DNA of 24,667 nt, taken from IMG/VR virus record IMGVR_UViG_3300009790_000065, positions 1 to 24,667 of that record; one strand, 5' to 3'. Below, piece by piece: positions 16,701-24,667 of this stretch. Under the pieces are notes generated by a model. The model did no database searches. It was not told where the DNA came from and was given only the letters and a program-made list of their open reading frames with translations. The position numbers were made by a program, and so were the translations under genes. This DNA comes from a virus. Every line of letters begins with the position of its first letter. Position 1 is the first letter of the stretch.

Positions 16701-18397
16701 ATATTGTAGGATACAGACTCTATTGGGCTAGGTCGGAACAAGACGAGTTTGAGAATATTTCATATCAAAGGGTTCAAGAGATCCATACTTTCGTTGGTAA
16801 TGGTTCTGATTTCGTGATAGGAGTTGACCAAACTATTCCACTTACCGTAGAAGTACCAGTCGGTGCCAATGAGATACCGAAAGGTACAACACATGTTCTT
16901 CTCTGCACAACAGCAACTGTTATTAGTAAACTCGGAAATCAAACTTATGGTGGTCTCATTGAATCTGATGTTTTCCATGCTATCCCTATCAGTACAACAC
17001 TTCCAATCCAACCAGAAGTAATCGTGGATGAGACTGTTTCTTCCGTTTCGTTGGGAGAACTTTTTATTACCAATCTAACCTTTACCATTGACAACAGAGA
17101 TAATACGGGAACTGATGGTACTTCCACTGTTCTTGGATACAGAGTATTTTTCGGAGATTCAGATCTCAAAGATATCACGACTGCTCCTTTCCGTAGTTAC
17201 GTTCTCCCTGCTGAAGGAGGGATTATGAATATAGTTCTTGAGAATGTTGAACTATCTGAAGAATATCTTGGGAAGATTGAGAATCTATTGGTATATGCTG
17301 AGAATCAAAATGGTTTATCTCCTGTTGTGCATTACAATCTAGGTAAGATTACAGCACCGAGAGTTGGGGCGACTGGTGGGAACTTCCAGGATTCGCAACC
17401 AGACAGATATACGATTGGTGGAGATCTGAAGATAGATAGAGGAGTCGGACACGTCTCGCAGTTTGGTATCGATGATGTATATAAGGTTTTCTTAGGCCAG
17501 TACAATCTAGCAACGAATACAGTTTCTGTTGTTGGTAGCCAAATAGGTTCCGATGTGAACTATCGAAACATAGATCAGAATGGCCAACTAACTGCCACGA
17601 TTCCAACCATGACATTGGATAAATCGACCTCTCATTTTATGATCTTCACAGCGAGAGATAAACAAAACATTCCTGGTCAAAAAGTTATTCAACGTGGTTC
17701 CTTCAATATGGCGATAAATGATAACGGATATTTCCCACGATTCGCACCTGAAGCATTAGGATTCATCGATGAGGATAAAGTTGCCGATTCTATCTCAGGT
17801 ACATTTGAGATTACTCCTGCTATAGATGAATCTTTTATTGATAACTACGCCATCTATTTTGGAACAGATGATTTCACCCGTGTCGATACTACAGGTAGAC
17901 GAAGTAATGCTCAGGGATTTATAGGAGCGATTACAATCGGAACGACTACTAGATTAGAAATGGAGGAGACTGTTCATGGTGTGAAGTCAGGTGAGTTGAT
18001 AACCTTCACTGGTGTCGGAGGCACAACAGAACTAAATAATAATGATTATTTTGCTCAGGTAGATTCTGCCAATGCGCACTTTATTAATCTTTTCACAGAT
18101 GCTGGACTTTCAGTCCCATTGGATTCTTCTACCTTCACTGCCCACGTAGCGAACACAGGGATAATCAATCATGGAGTTAGTTCAATATCCGATGATGACC
18201 TGGCCGAAGTCAGTCGTCCAGTCACATCTGTTGCCATTCCAGATCAAGCTATCTATTATATGGCATTTTCTAAGAACGGAGCAGGAGAAAGTCGATCCTT
18301 CGCAGTATTAGAAATAACCGATCCGGCATATCCACCTAAGTCAGGTGAGATTATCCTTATAGAAAAGAATAAACCTAAGGTCGTAGAAGTAACCTAA
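13745..18397 (+). CDS. 1550-aa multidomain virion protein with Fn3-like repeats
   Basis: Start is GTG at 13745 (MADDKWSSLTF), after AGAGAAAG. Residues 44-87 are hydrophobic helices (FLQLLLTGLANPFFIAIQVL then a stretch ending GIYYMIVHSG). A related pattern recurs near 735-790 (IVRFLVWLQSL ... GIYAVTFSANGKAGLQKKL), suggesting duplication. Residues 95-720 are mixed and unrecognised. From about residue 965 to the end there are four Fn3-like beta modules, each with a Gly/Asn/Val-Tyr-[Arg/Ala/Lys]-[hydrophobic]-[Tyr/Phe] strand (VGYRLYWA, LGYRVFFGD, DDVYKVFLGQ, DNYAIYFGTDD) and a matching later strand (LLVYAENQNGLS, FMIFTARDKQNIPG, YYMAFSKNGAGES). Residues about 1395-1473 in the last module are an E1_FCCH-like insertion. 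A baseplate periphery or receptor-contact role is inferred. No family name is certain. Its stop codon lies inside a CTAAATA box. Confidence 0.82.
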   Translation: MADDKWSSLTFATNNTSAIKGFLSDIDGCIKVVKQLAQLAQSNVAFLQLLLTGLANPFFIAIQVLCQAIEDYVNSLFNVGIYYMIVHSGNTDLERVAKFKETAKFKYPGQLLQDVMSIEDTSVAYEMLQMAMRINSALPDSQKVRDAERIRRPDYISGQFLKPYEISAKEYVSNIGIRTAQKLSPAEKKNIALRYIYNGIKDDVFIVKAFVKKYGSKAKAIIAEREGKSDLGNITEDEGINDGVLGTTARATEFLFDSGLAYVGRKAEALGLTQLSPGDVLDAMGSALNDKGDFNRPGAPLFELHTSEDKEGRKEERIKNPQNYYFAKSQQAQLGAILNNTAATNKGAVKAKLDAINASIGQLEGNTETVYGELGKPKRDKFGRPKLFGYNAGSTAGTPFKGSDFGFFKSVPYEQSLDQELDSGFSKYSGAIFYVGAATIDSIPTGTLELLGRVFNGFDKYFSDLVSRINMAFGEHTKQRSIHLRNVCQVVASKPTSAAAESNPFFPKSKVDETFFKIEDGTILIGETSKNTVIVIKNERTEKEDIIAVDDRGNVYNPYSTLTATMDKNKSMISQDVVGAFGTPTGDPSPPDITFSQDLSSSYSAQRLRIMPYTNAQGKGKYEPIEGLPFQPGELVYVAIEDGSGTIDINREVVGADIKSCVLGTFNTELGEFGEYEFPPSIAPDFAPKITAAEFFPDFAFAVRNTILGFTQFLRGLAKGGANALSEIVQLLDDVIQFLKDLEAGIVRFLVWLQSLAQLADSGIYAVTFSANGKAGLQKKLDELKTADGAPPGHLKYSFAVLLLGAESDFNAFLNFLNTNQAFKNFDNARKLYGGLLEQSLKGFEEDVKDQLAETLRRGRHFQSMFQEDTERNSDLNKDLAVYPDQQRDGLLTRVDTSAGGTDKFDNGGRGKEGSGGFVAESDAENALLNAQQAMRDANGGLTNNILDASLFGFDTNQMRDQANKLKFFWRFDVERLTATEERSMNIVGYRLYWARSEQDEFENISYQRVQEIHTFVGNGSDFVIGVDQTIPLTVEVPVGANEIPKGTTHVLLCTTATVISKLGNQTYGGLIESDVFHAIPISTTLPIQPEVIVDETVSSVSLGELFITNLTFTIDNRDNTGTDGTSTVLGYRVFFGDSDLKDITTAPFRSYVLPAEGGIMNIVLENVELSEEYLGKIENLLVYAENQNGLSPVVHYNLGKITAPRVGATGGNFQDSQPDRYTIGGDLKIDRGVGHVSQFGIDDVYKVFLGQYNLATNTVSVVGSQIGSDVNYRNIDQNGQLTATIPTMTLDKSTSHFMIFTARDKQNIPGQKVIQRGSFNMAINDNGYFPRFAPEALGFIDEDKVADSISGTFEITPAIDESFIDNYAIYFGTDDFTRVDTTGRRSNAQGFIGAITIGTTTRLEMEETVHGVKSGELITFTGVGGTTELNNNDYFAQVDSANAHFINLFTDAGLSVPLDSSTFTAHVANTGIINHGVSSISDDDLAEVSRPVTSVAIPDQAIYYMAFSKNGAGESRSFAVLEITDPAYPPKSGEIILIEKNKPKVVEVT

Positions 18398-18402
18398 ATA
18401 AG
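18392..18402 (+). promoter_or_regulatory. Late-promoter-like box before gp25
   Basis: ACCTAAATAAG here is identical over 11 bases to the plus-strand half of the divergent element at 5090-5100. It overlaps the stop codon of the 1550-aa gene, and the gp25 ATG starts 5 bases after the TAAATA A (18400). If it works like a T4 late box, the transcript would begin at or near the ATG. Identity and location support a promoter; a chance match is not excluded. Confidence 0.4.
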
Positions 18403-18404
18403 AC

Positions 18405-18800
18405 ATGGCAACACCTATACCTAAAACTTATTCGGATATCAGTCTCTCCATGAAGAGAAATCCTGTTACTAAGGATTTGGATGAGATTACGAACGAACAG
18501 GCAGTACAAGCATCCATATTAAATATTCTGGCAACTGGACCTTACGAGAGACTCTTTAGACCTGACCTTGGAGCTGGTCTGAAAGAAATGCTTTTTGAGC
18601 CAATGACAGAGCTGACTACTGCTCGAATGATTAATAAAATAAGGTCGGCCATCGAAACACAAGAACCTCGGGTTCTCATCGAAGATATCCGAGTTACTAT
18701 GAATGAAGAAAAACAACTTTATGATATATTTGTTATATGCACTATAAAAGACACTAAGCAAGAAGTTGAAATAACACAGACCTTGCAGAAAGGTAGATAA
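18405..18800 (+). CDS. 25: gp25 baseplate wedge protein
   Basis: This encodes 131 residues, nearly the size of T4 gp25 (132). The GPW/gp25 family pattern is complete: YSDISLSMKRNPVTKDL, then QASILNILATGPYERLFRPD near 36-54 with LGAGLKEMLFEP, and the conserved Glu-Pro-Arg at residues 87-89 (TQEPRVLIEDI) followed by paired strands. gp25 is a lysozyme-like folded structural protein without enzyme activity. It joins the gp6/gp53 wedge core and starts sheath polymerisation. Its stop overlaps the gp6 ATG (TAATG), the conserved 25-6 pairing found in most contractile systems. Confidence 0.93.
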   Translation: MATPIPKTYSDISLSMKRNPVTKDLDEITNEQAVQASILNILATGPYERLFRPDLGAGLKEMLFEPMTELTTARMINKIRSAIETQEPRVLIEDIRVTMNEEKQLYDIFVICTIKDTKQEVEITQTLQKGR

Positions 18801-20674
18801 TGGCAGTCAATACTGCCCTTCAGGTTTCTGATCTAGATTTCGATAATATTAAGTCGAATCTGATGCAGTTTATCAAATCAAAAAATGAGTTCGCAGATTT
18901 TGATTTCGAGGGGTCAAACCTCAATCTGATGGCAGACATGCTGGCCTATAATACCTTTTATAATGCATATTACGTCAACCAACTTGCAAACGAATCTTTC
19001 CTGCAATCTGCTCAGTTAAGAAACAACGTCGTTTCAAAAGCAAAGACAGTCGGATACACACCTCGGTCTACCATCGCACCGATGGCTATTATTAATATTC
19101 AGGTAATCCCAGATACACCGACAGCAGATCCTCTGATACTTGAAGAATACACCGAGTTTCAGACACAGGTAAATGGCGAAACTTATTTCTACGTAACGAC
19201 AGAGGCAATCACAATCAAGCCAAGTAGAACTGGTGATTATTTTGCGAACAATGTGCAGATCCGTGAAGGAACTCCTATTCGCCATTCTTACGTAAACGAT
19301 GAGACGAATCCTGACCAACAGTTCTTAGTAAAGAATATCACAGCAGATGTTACGACTCTTGATGTTGTTATTCAATCAAGTCAGTTAGATGAGACTTCTA
19401 CCACTTGGTATCTAGCCAATAATGTAACAGAGATTTTTGGCACCTCAAACGTCTACTATCTCGACGAGGTCGATGGAGCAAGATTTGAGGTTACTTTTGG
19501 AAACGGAACTCTGGGTAGGAGACTTGAAGACGGAAATCTTGTACTTCTCGACTACATCTCCACAAACGGAGAGGCATCTAATAAAGCATTTGATTTCGTC
19601 CCGACAGGCACAGTCGCTGGACAGTCAGAAGCGATTATTACGACTATACAAGCAGCAAGTGGAGGTAAAGCAAGAGAGTCAGTTGCAGAAATAAAATACA
19701 ATGCTCCTAAGTTTTTTGCGGCACAGGGTAGATGTGTTACATTAGAAGACTACTTAGCATACACAAGAGTCCTTGTGCAGAACTTAGATTCACTGACAGG
19801 ATGGGGTGGTGAGGATAATGATCCTCCAAGATATGGTGATGTTTTCATCGCTGTCAAACCTCAGAATCGAGCATTCTATTCCTACGTCGAAAAACAAAAT
19901 ATAAGAATGCAGTTATCAGAGAGAAATCTGGTAGCGATACGAATAAATGTTATTGATCCTGACTATACATTTATTGAACTTACAATAGACATCTACTACA
20001 AACCTGATGCTACACCAACACCACAAGAAATCATAGCACAGAATGTAGCAAACTACATAAAGAATTTCAGTAAGGGTGAACTCCTTACATTTGATAGAGT
20101 TTTCAGATATTCGAGTCTGATCGCTGACATCGACAAAAATGATGTATCGATCAGAAACAATCTGACATCGGTAAGACTAAGGAAAACATTTATACCTTCT
20201 ATCGTTTCGGAAAACAACCTCGATCTGAAAACTAATAATGCTTTATATTTACCGAACGAATCATATGTCGGCACGTTGACCTCAACAAAATTCTCTCACG
20301 AAAACGATGCTGGTTCCGAGGTGGCTAACTGCCAGTTCGAGGATCTTCATCTAGGAAATACGGTACAAGGTAGACTGAGAGTTATTCATGTCGACAAAAA
20401 TACCTTAGCCAAGACGATTGTAAAATCTAATGTTGGCAAAGTGCATTATGATACGGGTAAAATTGAAATACAAGGTTTTAGACCTCTTTCTTTTGATAAT
20501 GATAAACTCGATGTCTTTGTTCGCCCTGCGATTAGTGACATAACGCCAGTTCGTGATCAGATCCTTGCCATTCTTGATGAGGATATAAAAATAACTATGC
20601 ATGCGGTTGTAGATAGGGATGGTAACGATCCTACCCGTAATCTACAGTCTGTATCATCGTCACAATCAGTTTAG
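18800..20674 (+). CDS. 6: gp6 baseplate wedge protein (Baseplate_J-like)
   Basis: This encodes 624 residues (T4 gp6 is 660). The N-terminal block FDFEGSNLNLMADMLAYNTF ... NESFLQSAQLRNNVVSKAK ... GYTPRS (residues 34-90) is diagnostic of gp6. Near residues 227-260 is FEVTFGNGTLGRRLEDGN, the 'FGdG..G..l..G' element of Baseplate_J proteins. Near 290-315 is IKYNAPKFFAAQGRCVTLED, the 'AP..f..q.RaVt..DY' element. gp6 dimers make the continuous ring of the wedges that opens when the tail contracts. It follows gp25 with a 1-base overlap. The last residues are Ser/Gln-rich. No anomalies. Confidence 0.93.
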   Translation: MAVNTALQVSDLDFDNIKSNLMQFIKSKNEFADFDFEGSNLNLMADMLAYNTFYNAYYVNQLANESFLQSAQLRNNVVSKAKTVGYTPRSTIAPMAIINIQVIPDTPTADPLILEEYTEFQTQVNGETYFYVTTEAITIKPSRTGDYFANNVQIREGTPIRHSYVNDETNPDQQFLVKNITADVTTLDVVIQSSQLDETSTTWYLANNVTEIFGTSNVYYLDEVDGARFEVTFGNGTLGRRLEDGNLVLLDYISTNGEASNKAFDFVPTGTVAGQSEAIITTIQAASGGKARESVAEIKYNAPKFFAAQGRCVTLEDYLAYTRVLVQNLDSLTGWGGEDNDPPRYGDVFIAVKPQNRAFYSYVEKQNIRMQLSERNLVAIRINVIDPDYTFIELTIDIYYKPDATPTPQEIIAQNVANYIKNFSKGELLTFDRVFRYSSLIADIDKNDVSIRNNLTSVRLRKTFIPSIVSENNLDLKTNNALYLPNESYVGTLTSTKFSHENDAGSEVANCQFEDLHLGNTVQGRLRVIHVDKNTLAKTIVKSNVGKVHYDTGKIEIQGFRPLSFDNDKLDVFVRPAISDITPVRDQILAILDEDIKITMHAVVDRDGNDPTRNLQSVSSSQSV

Positions 20675-20686
20675 GGAAGATAGAGT

Positions 20687-23600
20687 GTGCCAGGATTACT
20701 TCACGACGTAGATGTTTCTGCTCAGATAAAAGAGCAACTGCCCGAATATATTAGGGCAGATCAAAGTCAAAATTTCCAAGCATTTTTAGAGGCATACTAC
20801 GAGTGGTTAGAACTCGTACGTATAGATCTAGACCGAGACGTATCTGAACTTTTTTACGTTGACCAGATCGTTTATGGCGAAAGGTCTGCTGCACAAGCAA
20901 CCATCAAATCCGTCATAAACAATGGTAGAACGATTTATGTTCAATACATCTCCCGTCAGAAGATGCTCTATGATGAGCGAATCTTCACAGAGGGTTTATC
21001 TTGGGACGATCTCGTCGAAGAACATAAAGATCGATTTGACTTAGAGTTCTGGTCCAAGTCCCCAGGTGATGACTACACTGCTGGCATAACAGACGTACAC
21101 TACAATGCTATTCTTGCCGCATCCTACATGATGGATCTGCAGGATGTAGATACCACTGACCTTCCATACTTCCAAGAGACATATCGCGATACCTTGATGG
21201 CCAACTTCCCAGAGTTGGAGGAGAAGAGGTATGTAAACGAACGGCAACTTGCCAAAATGATTCGTACCTTTAACAATCGTAAAGGTGTCGATAAAACTCT
21301 CAAGTGGTTATTCAAGTTAGTCTATGGTGAAGATTCTGAGGTATTCTTTCCGGGCACTCTTCTACTTCGTGCTTCGGATGGACGTTGGAATCAGCCAATC
21401 GTTACCTTTCTTGCTGGTATCCCACAAGGATTTACATTAAGCGATTTCGTCGGAATGAGAATCCGAGGTAAACAGTCGGGGATTGAGGCATTAGTAATCA
21501 ACTCATATAAAAACCAAGTAAAGAATAAAGAAGTCAACGTTCTCGAGTTGGCAGGTCTACCAGACTGGGTCGACGAGACTCAGCCAGGGATCCCAGGCAA
21601 TCCTACTATAAATGACTTTATCGTTGGCGAGAAAATCGAAGTACTGCCTGCGACTTTCATTGAAGCAGAAGATTTCTCAACAAGAAGAGAAGCAGACCTC
21701 ACGGCAGAGATTCGTGGTGGTGTAAAAGAAGTTGAAATCTATGCTGCTGGTTCACACTACAAACCTGGCCAAGTCGTTACCTTTGAGAGTGCTGGAGGTG
21801 TAACTTCAACTGCTCAAATCTTAAGAACATCAAATAATTTTGCCATCGACTTCATGGGAGTCGTCAAGCAGGGGACGGGTTACCAAGTCGGTGATGAGGT
21901 AGAAGTTTTCCCTGCCTTCACGGGTGGTAGAAACGAACAAGCAATCGTTGGTGAGTTAGCTGACGAATATTTGATGTATCACTCTTATCAGCAGATATAT
22001 CCTTACATTGGTTTCAATCTTAATGCCAACTCTATTTTCCAATACAATACTCGTGAGGCAGTAAATACAGCACTGTATTTTACGATTACCTTACCTCAAG
22101 TATTTTCAAATGGCGAGGCACTTTATCAGAACGGAACTCCATATCCTGACTATCCGATTGTTACGGGGCAAAATATTACTTTCACTCACTCGGGTGGAAC
22201 TGAGAATGCTAAGGTTATAGCCCAGGAAGATGGCAAAAATTCTATGTTCCGTTTGAGAATGTATGATACTGCGCATGCTGATCCTACTGGTAACAAATCA
22301 CTTCACCCAATCCATACCATCAACTCTTTTACATTAGAAGATGGTACGGTTCTTGATAGAGTCGATGATACTATCCATGGTGGTAGTGTAACAGCGAATG
22401 TTCAGTTTAAGGATATGGTTATTGAAGATGCCATTGTTTATACTAATGAAGTTTTTGGTGGCATCCAGTCAATCGAAATCCTTTCTACGGGTGTGGATTT
22501 CTTTGACCTTCCTGCGGCAACTGTAAAGGGTCGTTCAAATACTGCTGTTTATCCTACTTGGACTGCTAATACAGAAGAGGAAGTTGACTACGGTGGTGAC
22601 GGGGGTAAGTACACGATTTCTGCATACAATACGATGCAGATTACCACTGACGAGTCGACATTAAACTTTGCCAATGGCTGGAGTAAAACTGATCCAACGT
22701 ATCCGATATCCAGGGTTGCCGCAATGGAAGCAGTCCGAACTGCTTCAGTCGCTGGTGGTAAGAAGACATTTGTACATGGCCTAGCAGCATTTGGTGAAAT
22801 CAGAGCAGAACTTGTCGGTGTTTTAGACCTTGCTTCTATCTCATACTTTGTACAGGAAGATTATTTCGAGGCAAGTGAGGATGACTTTTACTTCTTAATG
22901 GAGGACGATCCAGATGATGAAGATCGTATGCTCGCAGAGGGTGACTCCATTGTTGTCAAAGTACTCTTCGAAGAAGATGTTGCTGATCCATTCTTACCAA
23001 ACCAAACTCTACAAGTCAAAGATGAGGATGGTGTTCTGCTTGCTACCTTTGACGGTATTCTGATTGAGGATTTCATTAAGCAGGGTACAGATGGTGTGAT
23101 TAGTGTTCCATACCTGGCAACAAACTCTATCTTTCAGATGCTGGTACAGGATCCTGGTTCAGACTTTAGCCAGGACTTTTTACCAGATTCTGATGTACGA
23201 ACTTTCGGTGGTCTCAATGCCAATCTTATTCCGATTCTTTCTGGTACTATTACATATCAGGGTGAATGGAAGGGTTACAATGGTATGCTTTCCTCTCCAC
23301 AAGTTATTCAGGACTCATATTATTGGCAGGACTTTTCATATAGTGTAAGATCTGGTTTCGAGATATCAGTTTATCGCGATCTCGTAAAACGTCTACTTCA
23401 CGTAGCAGGTGAGCAGTTGTTCGGTGAGATGATTATCACCATGAACGTCAATGCTCAGTTGTACTCGGGTGGGGACTACGGGGGCAAATACGATAACAAC
23501 TATCTCATCGACGAAAACTCTCATACGAACGGACCATTCGGTGGTCCTTTTATGGATCGACCTTTCTTTACATTGGAAAGAGAGTTCCTGTTCACTTCGG

Positions 23601-24667
23601 CAAATGGACAAGTTGCTCCTTATGCAATTTCCCCATGGCAGGCAAATACTGAAGACCAGTATGCTGACATGGACGGGCGACTTTACGACATACAAATTAA
23701 TCATGAGCCAATACCACATGACGGGTTATTTTATGCCAATGGTGCACCTGTAACTTGGGTTGTAACTCCAGGAAAAACTTACAACAATCCTACTCTCAAT
23801 GAGCAAATGGATCGGTTTATAACTGAGACTGCTGTTCTTCGACCAGAGGGTTTATTGATGGAAGACCAGTTCCAGACATCTGGACCTGATTATATTTTTG
23901 CTGAGTTTTCTGATGCAGTCGCTTTCAAACAGTTTATGCATGGTGCAAGAGTTGATTGGAAAGAGTTCCGTTACCTCAGAGACTTGGGTGAGATTGTTTG
24001 GATTGACCAGTCTCTCAATGACATAAGAGGTGGTTACTATTACCAAGTCCCAGATGATACGGCAGAAGGTGCGTACTATAGAGTAGACCTCGAAGGAAAT
24101 AATTTACTGACAGAAGTCGAGAAGTTTAATCTCATTACAGAAGATTCTGCTCAAGACATGACATTTGCTGCTACGACATACACGGGTACCACAGCAAATA
24201 GTGTTACAATCGTAGCAACACAAACTAACTCCTCAGACTTAGTCGTAGAGGGTGGTGATTTTGATTTGAATCCTGCTACGGGTATAAGAGTCGGGCAGAA
24301 GTTCCAGATTGAGTTTGACGGGTTCGAACCACAGTTTCAACATAGTGGATATAGTTTTTCAGTCGATGATGGTATCGATGAATTAAATGTTGCTGTTGAA
24401 CCATCATACGAAGAGTTACGTGGACAGACATTAAGTCCATCATTGTTTACGCCAAACTCAGGTACACAAGGACAGTTTACTTGGTCTTTTGGTAACTCCT
24501 CTCAGATTCACTTTATGAATAATACTGAGGCAGGGAGAATGGGATTCTCTCATTCCTGGGTCAATCAACCTGTCACTCTTGAACTTGAAGGCATCGGTAC
24601 AGGTATAGTTCATGTTACAGGTGTAAGTGGTGTTCTTTACAATATCGTAAGTACAACTATTGCATTC
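20687..24667 (+). CDS. Very large baseplate/tail-periphery protein after gp6 (3' end beyond window)
   Basis: The frame is open from GTG at 20687 (AGGGAAG ribosome site about 8 bases upstream) to the window edge: 1327 residues, incomplete. Residues 12-45 (KEQLPEYIRADQSQNFQAFL, EAYYEWLE) are the N-terminal signature of a large structural protein found behind gp6 in marine T4-like phages. Residues about 180-240 (ERQLAKMIRTFNNRKGVDKT ... LFKLVYGEDSEVFFPGTLLL ... SDGRW) are its second part. From about 345 there are repeated 'GxxYxxGxxV' beta modules (AAGSHYKPGQVVTF, KQGTGYQVGDEVEV). Residues about 724-748 are a strongly acidic patch (EDYFEASEDDFYFLMEDDPD). By position it may replace T4 gp7 or gp10 in the outer wedge. 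That is inference, since no direct match to T4 gp7 is seen. Confidence 0.83.
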   Translation, partial: MPGLLHDVDVSAQIKEQLPEYIRADQSQNFQAFLEAYYEWLELVRIDLDRDVSELFYVDQIVYGERSAAQATIKSVINNGRTIYVQYISRQKMLYDERIFTEGLSWDDLVEEHKDRFDLEFWSKSPGDDYTAGITDVHYNAILAASYMMDLQDVDTTDLPYFQETYRDTLMANFPELEEKRYVNERQLAKMIRTFNNRKGVDKTLKWLFKLVYGEDSEVFFPGTLLLRASDGRWNQPIVTFLAGIPQGFTLSDFVGMRIRGKQSGIEALVINSYKNQVKNKEVNVLELAGLPDWVDETQPGIPGNPTINDFIVGEKIEVLPATFIEAEDFSTRREADLTAEIRGGVKEVEIYAAGSHYKPGQVVTFESAGGVTSTAQILRTSNNFAIDFMGVVKQGTGYQVGDEVEVFPAFTGGRNEQAIVGELADEYLMYHSYQQIYPYIGFNLNANSIFQYNTREAVNTALYFTITLPQVFSNGEALYQNGTPYPDYPIVTGQNITFTHSGGTENAKVIAQEDGKNSMFRLRMYDTAHADPTGNKSLHPIHTINSFTLEDGTVLDRVDDTIHGGSVTANVQFKDMVIEDAIVYTNEVFGGIQSIEILSTGVDFFDLPAATVKGRSNTAVYPTWTANTEEEVDYGGDGGKYTISAYNTMQITTDESTLNFANGWSKTDPTYPISRVAAMEAVRTASVAGGKKTFVHGLAAFGEIRAELVGVLDLASISYFVQEDYFEASEDDFYFLMEDDPDDEDRMLAEGDSIVVKVLFEEDVADPFLPNQTLQVKDEDGVLLATFDGILIEDFIKQGTDGVISVPYLATNSIFQMLVQDPGSDFSQDFLPDSDVRTFGGLNANLIPILSGTITYQGEWKGYNGMLSSPQVIQDSYYWQDFSYSVRSGFEISVYRDLVKRLLHVAGEQLFGEMIITMNVNAQLYSGGDYGGKYDNNYLIDENSHTNGPFGGPFMDRPFFTLEREFLFTSANGQVAPYAISPWQANTEDQYADMDGRLYDIQINHEPIPHDGLFYANGAPVTWVVTPGKTYNNPTLNEQMDRFITETAVLRPEGLLMEDQFQTSGPDYIFAEFSDAVAFKQFMHGARVDWKEFRYLRDLGEIVWIDQSLNDIRGGYYYQVPDDTAEGAYYRVDLEGNNLLTEVEKFNLITEDSAQDMTFAATTYTGTTANSVTIVATQTNSSDLVVEGGDFDLNPATGIRVGQKFQIEFDGFEPQFQHSGYSFSVDDGIDELNVAVEPSYEELRGQTLSPSLFTPNSGTQGQFTWSFGNSSQIHFMNNTEAGRMGFSHSWVNQPVTLELEGIGTGIVHVTGVSGVLYNIVSTTIAF

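Noticed and set aside
18025-18045. Another CTAAATA within the 1550-aa gene
   Set aside because: It is internal to the E1_FCCH-like module, with no gene start nearby. It is useful only as a reminder that the 7-base box alone occurs by chance.

Overview
The window is a dense block of late structural genes from a tailed bacteriophage with a contractile tail, of the T4-like (Straboviridae/Kyanoviridae-type) lineage. It carries recognisable counterparts of T4 gp26/gp51, gp54, gp4, gp48, gp53, gp27, gp5, gp25 and gp6. T4-type baseplate genes are mixed with large unrecognised virion proteins and the central spike has no lysozyme. I infer a marine-type T4-like phage, but nothing here identifies the host. 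Base composition is moderately AT-rich. No tRNA, integrase, transposon, CRISPR or host-like metabolic gene is visible. Coding density is near total, most genes abut or overlap by 1-4 bases, and the longest non-coding gap is about 44 bases.

Layout. (1) Positions 1-5075 are on the minus strand and, read in transcription order, hold gp4 (head-completion nuclease), an unrecognised 223-aa protein, gp54 (baseplate/tube initiator), gp26 with a gp51-like extension in the -1 frame, and a tape-measure protein running off the left edge. (2) Positions 5076-5119 are the divergent intergenic region. It holds a perfect 9-bp inverted repeat that places a CTAAATA box, resembling the T4 late promoter TATAAATA, on each strand. 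(3) Positions 5120-24667 are on the plus strand: gp48 (tube cap), gp53 (wedge), gp27-like hub, gp5-like spike, a 158-aa three-repeat protein, a 1009-aa unknown protein, a small 74-aa protein, a 1550-aa multidomain protein, gp25, gp6, and a very large protein cut by the right edge.

How the genes fit together (family knowledge applied to this order): gp27 and gp5 form the hub and spike. gp54 and gp48 sit on the hub and start tube polymerisation along the tape measure. gp26/gp51 act in hub and tape-measure assembly. gp53, gp25 and gp6 build the wedge. gp4 works on the head before tail joining. The unrecognised large proteins are most likely peripheral baseplate or host-contact parts.

Most interesting points: a textbook T TTT TTC -1 slippery heptamer directly before the gp26 stop codon, leading into a gp51-like reading frame with no start codon of its own near its beginning; a 158-aa protein behind the spike gene with three evenly spaced internal repeats, suggesting pseudo-threefold symmetry; a palindromic divergent late-promoter candidate whose 11-base half recurs directly before gp25; and a 1550-aa protein with four Fn3-like repeats, one of them interrupted by a phage E1_FCCH-like module.
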